Of a stretch of 64,000 nt of DNA, positions 1 through 13,209 are shown one piece after another (within the stretch, counting starts at the first letter, position 1; the number at the start of each line of letters is the position of its first letter). The notes beneath the pieces were generated by a model. That model was not told the origin of the DNA. It did not search any database and worked only from the letters and a program-made list of their open reading frames with translations. Position numbers and translations under genes: made by a program. This DNA is from Ceratothoa steindachneri (taxonomy: Eukaryota > Arthropoda > Malacostraca > Isopoda > Cymothoidae): the NCBI GenBank assembly GCA_963969495.1, contig OZ018318.1:97183413-97247412 (forward strand). Direction: 5' to 3'.

Positions 1-2968
1 TCACCTGTCCAGAATTCTTCTTATCGGACAGAGAAACAAAGTGTTATTGTGCGAGATAGTGTCACTCTGAATGGGGGAAAATCGATTTGCTGACATTGTC
101 AGTAGTTCCAATTCCCGATCACTTCGTTACATCGAATTCTGCATTTTGTAAAATATTCAACTTCACAGCATCTTTGGCCATCTGACTACGGGGGGCGGAA
201 GCAAATTGCTGACTGGATTTTGGGGGAACTTGCAGTGGAAGAAATTTGGCAAACAAAATAATCTTCAGTAAAGAGACCCACTTCCAATTGTGTGGATTTG
301 TCAATAAACAGAACAGAACTGCCAGATTTGGAAAAATGAAAATATCCGCAACGAGTGATATTCTTGCGTAGTTAACAGAAATGTACACCAAGGTCCTGCG
401 ATCTTACTTTTTGTGATTTCTTCTTATGGGGGTATATGAAATCGCAGGTATACGCCAAAAAAAAACCCGTCCATCCCTAAACTCAAGGCTAAAATCAGGC
501 TAGTGATTGGAAACATCGAGCCAGACATCTGTGAAAACAGTTATCAGAAATTTAGATTAGCGCATAAATGTATGCATTCCCAGTGATGGTAGGCATTGGC
601 CGAAATTGTGTTCCATACCTAAATGGAAGACATAATTCATTAGAATTATGTAAAATATAACCATATACATAAAAATTTGTTTAATTATACACCTTTCAAG
701 TTTGGCATCTTTATTTAACAACTTTTATATAGGTGTATATTAATTTTCTTCAAAAAAGAAAGGAAAGCCCATTTACTTCTAGCTATACCTTATACCAAAG
801 AAAATTGAAGGTGTACAAAACTGGTTATGATAACCCTTGGGTATAAACTACGCATAGGTATATTTTGATAAATGAAACAAAAGATATTAGCAGATCAGCA
901 ATATGCTAAAATATTTGGTGTCCAAAAAATGACCCGAACAAAGTTTTACTCGAATATAACGATTTAATTACCGTGGTCAACAACTCAAATGTTTATTATT
1001 CTTGATTATGAGTCCCTAACAAATTACATATCGCTAATTATAATTCTGTTATTAATTTTATGCTGCTAGACCAGGTTTCTCGATTATCAAACTGAAAACA
1101 TATTACATGTGCCATAACTCGTTTTAGCTTTATTTCATATATTGAGGTAGATACAGATAATCTTATGATGATTTGTGATACAAAATATTTAAATTAAAGC
1201 AACTTTTATTAGCAAACACAAACTTTGAAATATACTAGTGAACTTTGATTTTGCGCTTGTTCGGCTAATCTTTTTCACTTTGCAGGATTCAACAAAGGTC
1301 TAATTATTTTGAAATACATCGCCTTGATATCTGCATTCCATTATATGTAGAATACGTTCACTTATGCCCTTGTAACCAGAGACCAGATAGACGTTAAAAA
1401 AGCTCTCTATTACAGCAACATATTTGTTAAACCATTTAACGTGCTCTTTATTGATGTAACCCAGTATAGCTGGTAAGAAATCGATTTAAGATTGGAAGAA
1501 ATGACGTTTTAAGGACATCCGTAAACCAAGAGCTCGATAACTCTATAACATGGTTGCCACATTACCTATTAGTTGTCTATATGGTGTTATCTAAGTTAGT
1601 AAAGTGAGACATTCATAAATGATTCTCATCCCTCCTTATACTGTGGGTTTAATGTCTTGGTAAGTCATCTTCATTTATCAGCATGCGGATATGGTGGCTA
1701 GTCAAGACTTCATCCAGCTTTTAGCTTTGCTTCAGATAACAAGTTACTTAGCTTCATTGACAGGTACTTAAACACCCTCCACGTTTAATCCAAGTCGTTT
1801 ATGAAGTTTTCTAGAACTACAATGGGTTTGTAAACACAGTTTAACTTTTTGGGTCCATCTTTAAGTTTAGCCGGCAATTCGTTGGTTACATATTACTCGG
1901 TATCAGTTATGCTGTTCCCCAAACTCAGAAAGCTTACGTACTTCGATCCGCTTTGAAAGCCCAGAATTAGAACTGTTACTTTGATGCCCAGCATTTTCTC
2001 ACTGGTGCTTTTCTTACTCAATAAAATAATTCATACTCTTTATAGTTTCATAGCTCTTAGTTATCTTCGTCTCATGTATTTTTTGGCACAGATGTGTAAG
2101 GAGACAGCTTTCAGAATATATTTTCATGTTTCTAAGAACACTCTCCAATAATCCGACCTCTATGGGTCAGACCTGTTGAGTTTTTGCATAAGAGACTGCA
2201 AATGCTGTTTGTAATTTTGAAAAAACACACATAGTTATTTATGCCGTTGGCACGTTGTAGTGATGTGCAATCCATCTTCTAAATTCATTTTTTGCAGATG
2301 AATTTGGAAAGGTAGTTTTGCACTGTGTGGCATTACTCGCATTGCAGATACGATTGGTGCACTTTATAGTACTTCGTGTCTTGGCCTTTATTCCTTTAAT
2401 GTTTATGAGAAAAAACATTGGACGTTACTGTGGCCTTTGGGTTCTCGCAATAGCAATGGTAACGAAAATGACAAACCAACACTGACATTTAAAAGAAGTT
2501 TTGTAACTTCCCTCGAAAAGATTTCGTGATTGGATTATTGACAGAAACGATCGGGATCGTTTACATATTTGCGGTGTTCCATCTTTCAACACTCTCCGAA
2601 TAATCGAGCATTTCTTCAAGAACAGAAGTGAAAAGAGAATAAATAATAAATTTCTAACAAAACTACGAAATACATTGAAACATTAAACAAATTCAATCGG
2701 AGAACTAAAATGATGTACTAGGCAAATCATATCAGCTAGCTGCGCCGATATACTCTTTCTCACAAACCGGACGACATACGTCTGTACTAATGCTATATTC
2801 GAGTGCAGCACCTACGATTACCCTAGAAGCAGAACATTTAATTTCAGAAACAGGAAATAATTTAATTTTGTTCACTAGTGTTATCAAGGTAAACAGTTAT
2901 ATACCTTAATAAAGTTGATCATTGAAATCGATTATATCCTCTTAACTGCACACCATTTAATATATATA

Positions 2969-3002
<34 letters not shown>

Positions 3003-3257
3003 ATTTAAGCTGTTAAATCAAACACTAACATTAGGATTGGGTGGCTGTCTTCATGTTTCTCTGAAATCAAATACAATACGAACACCTGATTTAGCACGTT
3101 TCACATGATATAATGTCTAATTCATTTTACTAAGAATTTATGTGACGCATTGAATTTATTAATTTTTTACTATATTTTAAAAAAATATATAAGTATTTCT
3201 AAGCAACGAAGTAAATTTAGATGTAATATTTCAAAGTACATAAAGTTTGGCGATATA
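1..3257. other. AT-rich, no supported gene
   Basis: No frame here could be matched to a known family. On the minus strand, between about 2650 and 1200, short open stretches in shifting frames read like protein rather than random sequence, for example around 1460-1300 and 2000-1700. They are broken by many stops and I cannot name the family. The rest is AT-rich filler. Confidence 0.5.
2959..3002. repeat. TA-rich microsatellite
   Basis: An imperfect run of TA dinucleotides with AAT interruptions in its left half. It is a simple repeat about 260 bp upstream of the mariner. Confidence 0.9.
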
Positions 3258-3259
3258 TA

Positions 3260-3283
3260 TTAGGTTGAGGAATAAGTTCTTGC
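3260..3283 (+). repeat. mariner left terminal inverted repeat
   Basis: Matches the right end (4629-4652) in inverse orientation over 24 bp with one mismatch (A versus G at the third base). The likeness continues weakly for a few more bases. Confidence 0.93.
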
Positions 3284-3506
3284 GTTTTTTTAATGTTGTG
3301 TTGATTTAAGTTTTGTTGACGTAATTTGTGCAAATAATAAGAAACAAAAATAAAGAATAAGAGCAAATTTTGCAAAGGTTAGGCTACGTCTCTTAACAAC
3401 GCAGACTATTAGGCTTTTGCTTAGGTTACGTCTTGAAGTTAAGTAATAAGTCAAGGGGGTTTATTTAAAAGTTGTGTTAATTTAATTTTTCTTCTGTACC
3501 CTCAAA

Positions 3507-4554
3507 ATGGAATGTCAAGTTGAAAGAAAGGCACATTAGCGACACTTTTTGTTATTTATTTTCAATCGAGAACAATGCAAACGCAGCCGAAGCTCGACGC
3601 GATATTTGTACTGTGTACGGGGAAAATGCTTTATCAGAAAAGACAGCTCGATGGTGGTTTTCACGTTTCAAAAACGGTCATTTCAATCTTAATGACGAAG
3701 AACGTTCTAGTCACCCCATTAAGTTAAATAAAGTTAAATAAAGATCGATTGAACCACCTTCTTCATGAAAATCCTCGTAAATCGACTAGAGAATTGGCTG
3801 TACAATTGCAGTGTGATCAAAAACTGTAATGAATAACCTTCATTCGATGGGGAAAGTTAAAAAACTCGGTGCATGGGTTCCGTACGCTTTGAGTGAAAGC
3901 AAACAAACTTCAACGCTCCACGATTGTCCCAGGTTTGCTTGCTCGTCACAAGGCTACTCGTGTATATAAGGAAAAATTTCTTCACCGCATCATCACTGGG
4001 GACGAAAAGTAGTGTGTTTATGTCAACATGAACCATCGAAAACAATGGCTTAACCCCAATAAAAAAACATTTCCACGATTAAAGCAAGGACTTCATCCAC
4101 GAAAGACGATGCTGTGTGTGTGGTCAGATTGCAAATGCATCATTCTTTATGAGTTCCTTGCGAGAAACGAGATTGACAATGCAGAACTCTACGTTCAACA
4201 AATGTATCGACTCGCCGAACCTATTTGTGGAAAGAAACTTCATCGACGTTATGGAGTCCTGCAAAACGACAATGCTCGTCCCCACATTGCCAATGTGCCA
4301 AAAGACGCCATCCAAACGCTTAATTGGGAAATCCTGCCGCATTCTCCATATTCGCTAGACTTGGCTCCATCGGATTTCAATCTGTTCCGATCGCTCTCCA
4401 ACAATTTCAATTCAATACTGATGTGGAATTAAGAACCTGGTTAGACGAATTCTTCGAGTCAAAATCCAGAGATTTTTATTGCAGAAGCATCGAAAAACTA
4501 GTTGAACGTTGGGAAGAAGTGGTAAATAACAACGGAGAATACATTATTGATTAA
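3507..4554 (+). pseudogene. mariner transposase, D34D type, broken
   Basis: The product would cut and paste the element through its terminal repeats. The N-terminal helix-turn-helix part is seen at about 3520-3740, with the mariner-like stretch WWFSRFKNGHFNLNDEERS. The catalytic triad is present as GDEK (first Asp codon 4001-4003), NDNARPH (second Asp codon 4268-4270) and LAPSDF (third Asp codon 4373-4375), leaving 34 residues between the second and third, the mariner D34D spacing. Damage includes a frame change just after the ATG at 3507, a stop at 3739, further frame changes between 3740 and 3960, TAG in place of the Trp codon after GDEK at 4010-4012, and a frame change near 4405. The C-terminal end, with WLDEFF and the terminal NNGEYIID, is readable up to the stop at 4552-4554. 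It cannot be functional. Confidence 0.93.
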
Positions 4555-4628
4555 ATTGCATATTGTTATCAATTAAAAATGAAGTTTTTCTAAAATTATT
4601 AATGGTAATGAATAAATTTAATAAAACT

Positions 4629-4652
4629 GCAAGAACTTATTCCTCAACCCAA
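4629..4652 (-). repeat. mariner right terminal inverted repeat
   Basis: Inverse partner of 3260-3283, with one mismatch in 24 bp. It is followed directly by the TA target duplication. Confidence 0.93.
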
Positions 4653-4654
4653 TA

Positions 4655-6554
4655 TGTAATTTCATTAGGTTTTATATAAGTGCGTGATTACTATCCTCAC
4701 TCTTTACCCTATATTTGATCAGCTATTATGGAGAGCAAGCTTAACAATCCTTAGTAGAGAAAAAGAAGGATGTATTTCAGGAGTCGTAGAGGAAATATTA
4801 TTAAAGTTTTCTATGTCAAACAAAACTAAGAAAAATATATTTAAACTCTATAACTCTTATGTGAGACCATTTTCACACCATTATATACACCTCATAATTT
4901 AAGCAGTTTCGCAAACCTTCTTGAGTAACAACGTTGTGATGATATATTGGGCTTTTCTGTTTAGGCCTTTTGTAGGAGGGACTTTAGGGGATAAGTGCAA
5001 TGGCCTTTTCTCAGCGTGAATATTTTTTGCCATTATTATTATATTGCATAGGTTATCTAACCGAGTTAACGTATACACTTAAAGGAAGGACGTTACAGCA
5101 TTTCTTTATAAATCATTTTCTCCCTTTACCTCGAAGTTATAGTTCTCTAATTTTTCAATTCTACACATAAATAAAAGTGATTGATGTAAAAAATTATTTA
5201 ATAACGTTGTGTTTTTTTTTATTGCAACACATAAAAATTTCAGCGACATTAAGAGTAGCAGAAAGCCCTTATTTTAGATTGCAGTACAGGCGTTATATAG
5301 AGAAGTTGAGACAAAATTTGTGCTATTTGGCTATTTGTTGATTGGGGAAGAAATGATCAGCGAACTATTTTTCCTATATAGGTCAGGAGAGATGAAATCT
5401 GAAGTGGCATCAGTATAAAAATTCAAATGCATATATCATTTAATGATATACCATTTCCTTCGGGGACTTCAGCCCAGAAGATTTCGAGTTAAATACCGGA
5501 GAGAGTAAGGGAGGGGAAGGTTACCGACTAATAATACTAAAATATATAACAAGGTTCCATGCAATGATCATTCAGTGACACCAAAGTTAATGGAAAATCA
5601 ATTATATAGGTATTATTACACCAAATTTTATGAATATGGCCATATAAAATTTATTCAAATATAAGATATCATTGTCGAATAATCACTTGGATTCGAGCTT
5701 TAGATTAATTACCAAAAAATCAGTGGTGTGAACAAATTCATAATTACAATGTATTTTGTAAGTGATATCAAAATATTTGGCAGGATATAGCGAAATAAGT
5801 CAAACCAATATGATTTAAATGATAATTTTTATAGAACATATTGGTGATGTATGGTTTAATCGTATTAGCAATTGCAAATGAAACTTTTGTCTATATTTAC
5901 AATCTGATTCCTTTCCAGTTTTGTATATGGGAGTAACATTAAAAATCTTCCTATAATATGGAACGTTAGCTAGAAAGAAAGCTTGATTGCTAATGCATTT
6001 AGGAATAAATTGACCTCTTTTCTGCATACATTGATCTTACCTTATGAAAGAGTAATATACCAAGGTTCCTGAAATTTTAGAAAAAGAGAAATTTTATAAT
6101 AGATGCACTTATTTAGTTGGTCTCTATTACTCTAATGATTCTTTTACATAATTAGAAAATGGCTTAGAATTAGCCTTTTTATAAATAAATATTTATTAAC
6201 TATGATATTTTGTTACTTATTCGAATAAAATATTTAGTGTAGAAATAATTTTATATCATAATTCTGGCTTTTTTATCTCTGTGGTCTGCGTAAACTTTAA
6301 TCAGATTTTTGGAACAAAATTCGCAATGCAGTAAAATATATTTGACTCAAACATACCACATTGAAAAGAAACAATTTTGCTGCTGACTTAATACTGATTC
6401 CACTTAATAGTCATTCAATATACATTAAGCATTCAATATACATTTGTCCAGGATTATTGATCTCATTGACTTATGTGATCGTTATTAAAAATTGTATAGA
6501 TCTCAGCCACAAGTTTCATACCAGTAGATGGTAGGGTTAGAAAGGTAGAAGTAT
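4655..6554. other. AT-rich, no supported gene
   Basis: Only short, composition-driven open frames occur on either strand. No family was recognised and no clear repeat structure was seen. Confidence 0.55.
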
Positions 6555-6860
6555 GATTAAAGTGTTCGGCATGGTTGGAGAAGTTATTTTAGAAAAAGAA
6601 GTGAAGTGGCAGGTAAGATTTGAGAGATTTTTAGAAGTATGATTTAAGAAGCTTGTATGGTTGGAAAGATATTTTAGAAATTGGAGTGAAGTGGCTGGTA
6701 TGGGCAGAAAGTTATTTAAGAAATAGCAATGAAGTGGCTAATATAGTTGGGAAGTTATTTAGGAAGTAAAAGAAGTGACTGATATGGCTCAAAAGTTATT
6801 TTAGATATAAGAGTGAAGTGGCTAGTATATTTGGAAAGTTACTTTTATACAAAAGTGGTT
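6555..6860. repeat. degenerate ~43-bp minisatellite
   Basis: The motif GAAGTGGC recurs at 6603, 6688, 6731, about 6772 (as GAAGTGAC) and 6815, spaced at 41-43 bp or twice that. Between the motifs the units share TATGGTTGGAAAGTTATTTT-like sequence. There are about six to seven diverged copies. The array has no coding content. Confidence 0.8.
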
Positions 6861-7560
6861 ATAACGGAGTCCGGAAGAAGTTGCCACCATGTTTGATTGA
6901 ATACCCGAGATAAGCGGGAAGTGATCCCTGGAGATATGGGAGCTCTTTTGTTTTGAAGGAGGTTTGCGTTAGGATTCGCGTCAGCTACGAAAGTTGCTCG
7001 GTCTTATATGATTAGCATTTAATTTGAAAAAAATAGGATAACCTTTTAAAGTTCCTTTAGAAATGAGAACCCTTGGGATCCTGTGACTTTGCGAAGTTAA
7101 CTAACGGTTGCATGGTGTTTTAGGTAGTAAATTGTTCTTTTAATTCTCGGCATTCTAGGTTGAGGGTAAAGTTGTTTTAGGATGAGGAGAGGAGTACATG
7201 AAGTAATGTGTATTAAAGGAATTTTTGGAACTATTATGATTTATTGGTTGCTTATTTTGGGATCTCTTCTTTTTATGGGTTCTTTCTATTTAAAATGTTC
7301 TAGTATTTGGTTTTGGTGCTGATGTCTTATTTATCAGGACATCTTTATTAATGAGTTATAGGCTATTTTTTATGCTAATTTTTGGTGTCCAACGGTGGTT
7401 ATTCAAGTTATAGATTAGCTCGGTAATTTGCTAAGTGAGTGGTTTGTGTTCTATTTTATGGTAGCAAGAGATACAATGCCATTAGAGATAGTTGCGAATT
7501 ACAATTATCATTATTATTATTATTATGGTTATTTTTATTAAAAGATTATTATTATTGATA
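6861..7560. other. no supported gene; TTA-rich tail
   Basis: No recognisable coding sequence. The end of the stretch (about 7505-7560) is a short imperfect ATT/TTA low-complexity run. Confidence 0.5.
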
Positions 7561-8230
7561 TTATTATTATCTCTCACCATGCTCCTGTAAGGAGGAGTTG
7601 CGAAGCCACTCCTCTTTTGAATCTATAGAGACGAGAAAAAGAGATTCCTGCCAAATCTGCATCCTCAACTAATGTGTGTGGCTACAAGGAGGCACAGCAG
7701 GAGTCTTGGTATTTGAAGGGCTATGTAGTGACTGGTGAAGGCTTGCGCATTCGGCTTCCCTTTTTACCACAAAGTTTAGCCAGTGGCAGAGCCTACAAAG
7801 CGAGAACGCAAGCAAAGCAGTCATTTAAGACTAAAGTGCAGATTCACCAGTGTTTGGACACGCCATGACGCCTAGTAACTATTACCCCCCACACACACAC
7901 ACTTTCTTTTGAGTTTGTCATTTTTTGTCAGAGGCTAGAGGAAGGATAAATCGATCACAAACCACGATCGGAAGTGCCTATATGCAAGCACTAATAGGCA
8001 GTACCTCGGTAACTTCCTGCAGTTAAGGTAGAAGCCTGATCGTTTAAAGTCTCTCCTTTCACTAGGGTCATTCTCACATCCGTCAAGATACGGGTCAGAA
8101 GACTGTACACACTCCTACCTATTTAAACCTAGTGCAAGTTGGTGCCCTCAAGAGGTCATTCATTACACTGGTATGCGTCAAAAATGTACCTTAGGTTTTC
8201 TATAGTGTTTCTTAATAAAATTGACCTACT
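7561..8230. other. GC-richer unresolved segment, possible repeat copy
   Basis: Less AT-rich than its surroundings. It contains a 64-codon open frame (7674-7868, plus), a CA run near 7892-7902, a TATTTAAACC box near 8120 and AATAAAA near 8214. The overall look is that of a transposon UTR or LTR, but I found no matching second copy in the window. The open frame resembles no family I can name. Function unknown. Confidence 0.35.
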
Positions 8231-8475
8231 AAATCCGAATCTTTCATCCGTTTTTCTCTATCACCTCCAGTTTTTGCGATACAGGGGGTTATAATAATTT
8301 TATAGTTTATTCATCTCCTATATTACATCAAATTTCAATAGTTTTTGCACTGCTCTATTCGCAGTAAATTTTGTGTACATTTTAAGTAATTATGCAAATA
8401 GGTTTATATTTTGCAGGTTAAAAATTGCTTAGCATTATAATAATAAGAATAATAATAATAGTGGTTGAATTAAAA

Positions 8476-10715
8476 ATGAACAGAAAATGTAAGAATAGCT
8501 CCGACAGATTTTTCTATGTTTGCGGCAAAGTGACTTTTCCCGAGCAGCAAAGTACAATCCCTCCTGTAATTAAATCTTTATATCATGCATATTTTGGAGT
8601 AAGACTAAGAGATCAAGATAAAAGTTTTGCAACACATATCTGCTGCAAGGGATGCTACATAAGTTTAAGACGCTGGAGTCAGGGCGAACAGAAGTCCCTC
8701 TCTTTTGGTGTTCCCATGGTGTGGAGAGATGGCAAGGACCACACTACGGACTGCTATTTCTGCATGACAAATCTTAAAGGTGAGCATTGTATCAAGTATT
8801 TAAGCTTTCTGTATTATACTGGTTCCTAAAAATGTCCTTATTATGCAAAGACTTAGCATAAAATTAAAAACTAACATAGTTCACTTCAGCATGAACATAT
8901 CCTTTACTAAACATTTATGTACTATCTGCAACTCCAAATCAATTCTTTTATGTAATATGCAATTATATTTTCCACAGGTATAAATAAGAAGAATAAACAT
9001 AGTGTGGCATATCCGGATGTTCCTTTTGCCATCAAACCCCTGCCCCATGGCCCAGGAATTCCTATACCTTCTCCCCCTAAACATATAGAGGTACATGAAG
9101 AGATTAATATTGAAGTTGACCAAGATTATGACACATCTGAGTCTTATCAGGTTTCCACACATGATATAGTCACAAGACCATTCAATCAAGTTCAGTTAAA
9201 TGACCTGACCAGGGATCTGGGGGTTTCAAAGGCGAATACACATCTTCTTGGCTCTCGACTTCGTGAAAGTAATCTTCTCGCTTAAGAAACAACATTTAGG
9301 GGGGTACAGAAATAGAGAACAAGAGTTTCGAAGCTATTTTTTACAGCATTCCTACAGCTCTTTAGTAGACTGCGCCAATATTAAAAGACTTGTTGAGGCC
9401 CTTGGAATTCCCTACAACCCATTAGAATGGAGACTGTTTATAGATTCCTCCAGTAGAAGTTTAAAAGCTGTGTTACTGAATATTGGTAACAAGATAGCTT
9501 CCGTTCCTATAGGCCATTCAATCCAACTTACTGGAAGTTATGAAAATATGAAAAAAATGCTGGATGCAATAAATTACTCTAGCTATAAGTGGACGATATG
9601 TGGTGACTTAAAAGTATGATTATTTTACACTTGGCATTTCTAAGCTTTTTGATATTGACATTTTCATTTTTACACCTTTTGGTCAACTTACATTTTACAA
9701 GAATGCAAATCTAGAAATCATGAGTCATTTTGAGTTATATTTTTTGTTGAAGTGTGTTCATATAGGTTAAAGCATCCTATTGGGTTAATGGGGAACTTAT
9801 ACTAATTAAGGAGGTATACAACACAACTCAATAAACTCAAAATAAGATGTAAATATATCCAATAAGTTCCAATACGATGATTTAATGCATCGGCATACAG
9901 GATTTTTCAGTACATATTCATATTCTTATTGTTTTAAGAAATATTACTTTGAATTTGTTTTTAGAAATATTACACTGAATTTACATACCGTGCTAAATTG
10001 TTTTCAGGTAGTGTCTCTTACGCTTGGGACGCAAACAGGCTACACGAATCATCTCTGTTTCCTATGTTTCTGGCACAGTCGTGCAGATAGTATGCACTAT
10101 GAGAAGAAGGTTTGGCCTCCACGAGAAGCATTTAGAATTAGATCAAACAATGTGATAGCTGAACCTTTAGTGCCTCCTCAAAAAAAACTTCTCCCTCCAC
10201 TGCATATAAAGCTTGGCATAAGGAAAAATTATGTCAAAACCCTTAATAAAGTAGGCCAAGCTTTTAAATTTCTTCTTCAAAAATTTCCACAAATCAGTGA
10301 TGCTAAGCTCCCTGGAGGAATTTTTGATGGACTTCAAATCAGGAACTTGATCAGCAATTTGATGCATCAATGAAATACAGAAAAAGATGCCTGGAAAGCT
10401 TTCAAAGCTCTAGTTAACAATTTTCTAGGCAATAAAAGAAGCCTAGAAGAATATGTTGCCCTGGTCAATCAGCTCTTAACAAGTCTCAAACATTTGGGAG
10501 CTCGAATGTCTATAAAGATACACTTTTTACAGTTCCATCTGGATTATTTTCCCGAAAACTGCGGGGATTACAGTAAAGAACAGGGGCAAAAATTCCAACA
10601 GGACATAAAAACAATGGAATCCAGGTACCAGTGTGAATGGAACGGAAACATGCTTGCTGACTACTGTTGATGTTTGAAGCGTGATGCACCAGATGACAGG
10701 CACAAACGAAAATAG
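8476..10715 (+). pseudogene. uncharacterised multicopy arthropod-type gene, three exons, broken
   Basis: I recognise this as a member of a large unnamed protein family found in many copies in arthropods and some other invertebrates; its biochemical role is unknown to me. Exon 1 is 8476-8779 and starts MNRKCKN, with Cys-rich stretches (FYVCGK, HICCKGCY, CYFCMTN) suggesting metal binding. A GT-AG intron covers 8780-8977. Exon 2 is 8978-9613 and holds YPDVPFAIKPLPHGP, EWRLFIDSS and ICGDLK. A second GT-AG intron is 9614-10007. Exon 3 is 10008-10715 with CFLCFWHSRAD, LLPPLHIKLG, FLGNKRSLEEY and HLDYFPENCGD. Joining across both introns keeps phase. Lesions are TAA at 9283-9285, a frame change in the six-G run 9299-9304, frame changes near 10335 and 10370, and TGA at 10668-10670 where the family has Trp. 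The retained introns show it is a DNA-level copy, not a processed one. Confidence 0.85.
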
Positions 10716-13209
10716 TCAAGGGCGTCTGTTCTTCGCAATTATAATTATTTTCTTTATTATGTTGCATTTTTTTATTTTTTGTTTATTAAAAGAATTATAG
10801 TTTACATACGTGTATTCCTGTTAATATGATAAAACAGTAATAATGCATTATTAGATAAAGAAAGTTTTTTTTTTTTAAATTCAGAAAAAATGAGGTAATC
10901 CCAATGAAAATGGTGTATTTTGTACTGAGAGAATCTGACCTGATTAAACAAATATACATTCATTTTTGAGCTCAGGAGGTTGGATTCATTAAGAAACCAC
11001 AAAGAAATCCTGGGGAACATAAAAAAAATTTTCAAACGCAGGCCTGTGTTATCATCGATCTTGATGGACTTCCCAAAGCCAATTATTATTAATTCTTTTA
11101 ATATTATTATTTTTCTAGCCTTTCCCTTATCATTCATATTATTTTTATTATTATTATTATCTTAATATTCTTATATTACTATTTTTTAAACATTACACTT
11201 TTAATTTGCTGTTTTATTTTTCGTAGAATTCTACTCTGTTTATAATTACATTTGAGGGAAATAAACCCAAGGCTTTCGATATAAAATTAATTATTTTATT
11301 CTAACGTTTCGTGCTATAATTAGAGACGAGAATTGCATATGAATGGGATCCGCATAGCGTGAATAGGGTGACATTTAGATAAGTTTTATAATGTTCTGAC
11401 GCGATTTCATTTTCGAATGAAGAGCACATTTAAGACTGCTATTCACAACAACGTAGCAATTTAGGAAAATCTCGAGAATAACGAGGCTTAGTTTTAATAA
11501 TTATAATAATAAACTTCAAATATGTAGGGGTAAAATTAAACTCAATATCACAGCACAGACTTAATTGCAGGCATACATATGAAGAAAATTGAAAGCAAAT
11601 ATTAATTTTAATAATATATTAATGATATTATAAACTCGGAGAAAATGGTCCCTTGTAGATATGTTCGTCATAGTAAAAGACACAAAAAAGTAAATGTTTT
11701 TATTTTATTTTAATCATGTCTTTAAACATGAACACTATTCATATTTGTGAAGAATTTCCATTAAATATTCAATGTACGTAATTTTCTTAACATTTTCCAT
11801 CAGTCTGCGAATATGTTCATCTGCATCCATAAATTTTTCAATTTTAAGGAAAGATTATGGCCTGCAACATGTTTTTTTTCATAATAAAGGTTTATTCTTC
11901 TTTGTGCAAATAGTCAATAAATTTCTATTTACTTGGATGCTGCATTTCAAGTTCCGGTTGCTACCTATTGCTTGCTGCTTCTGCATGATTGTATGTTCTG
12001 CTTTCTTCATTTAGTATTCACAGATATAGATTTCACATTGCATGAGAAAAACGAGGCTCTCTCCTGTTGTTTGTTTTTCTGTCCATTATTCCTACAGGCT
12101 AAATGACAGACCATGCTTCTCATTTTTTTCCCCAACTGAAAAATAGCATCCTCTAATATCCGCTAAGGGTAGTGTATTTTGAGCTCTTAAATTTGGCAAT
12201 TTCTAGTCACAGTTGATAATTGCTGAACTAAAAGTAGGTTAAATTTTTAAAATCATGTCAAATAATTTGTCCTAAATTTCACGATGTTTAATAGAGAGTA
12301 GAGCCTATTTGAGTTAGAATGCAATCTCATTCACTTTTTGTTGGAAAAGGATCGTGTGAATGCTCTTAATTTTTCTCTCACGATTTCTTCATTTTATCAC
12401 ATGAATTCCTGCTTTTCAGTAATTTTTCCTTTCATGGCTATACAATTTGGTTTTCTTATCCACATTATATTCGCTTCTAAGAAAAGTTTAAATAATCAAA
12501 TACTTGAACTGTTTATAGATATAAATAAATAAGTTTCTTGAAATTATTACAGGGAATCTCATTTAAGCTGAAGAAGATATGAGTTATGGATATTTAATAA
12601 GTGAAAAAAGTTTGATTGGAGGCGAGCCATGTTTTTCCGGGTACAATAGACATAGCTAGTATTTTTTCTGTCATTTTTAGAAAAAAATTACTAAATTTAA
12701 TCGGTTTAAAATTATCCATATGCTAGTATCATAGAAATATTTATGAAAGTTGAACCGTTATCCTAAAGTCAAAATACTATGTTTTGAGGTCGTTATTTAC
12801 TAAATCTTTGTTAAGACCATCATATTGCAAAAGTTTAAAGCACCATATTGGAAAATCACGTTGTGTGTAAGCGTCCAAAATTCCATCCGATAAAGATTTA
12901 GCAGTCAAACATTATTCTAAAGCCAAAATATTGGCCCCAAAGTTTTCACTTGTCCGTTAACTATCAAATGATATATTGATTTCATATTAATTCTTGTACC
13001 CGCAGGACTAAGAGATAACCTATTCTTCTTGGTAGAAAGATTTAGTAATTTCAAATCACTTTTCAGACATTTCCAAAGAATTTACTTTAGCAAAAAGATA
13101 GCACTCAGAGCGCAACTCTCGGCCACGGGAGACCATTGCCCATATATCAATTTATCAAATTTCGAAATACTTATAAAATTTAAAATTTTTAGTTAAAAAT
13201 ATAATTTTA
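10716..13209. other. AT-rich, no supported gene
   Basis: Long AT-rich stretch with TTA/ATT low complexity near 11085-11165. Open frames here are short and composition-driven. Nothing recognisable on either strand. Confidence 0.55.

Larger units (their letters stand above)
3260..4652 (+). mobile_element. mariner transposon, full length, inactivated
   Basis: A 1393-bp class II element of the Tc1/mariner superfamily. Its ends are inverted repeats starting TTAGGTTGAGGAATAAG on the left and TTGGGTTGAGGAATAAG on the right, read inward. It is bounded by TA on both sides (3258-3259 and 4653-4654), the target duplication expected for mariner. The length fits the usual ~1.3 kb. A single transposase frame fills the interior but is broken. 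The two ends are far better preserved than the gene, so the copy could have been mobilised in trans after its own transposase died; that last point is inference. Confidence 0.95.
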
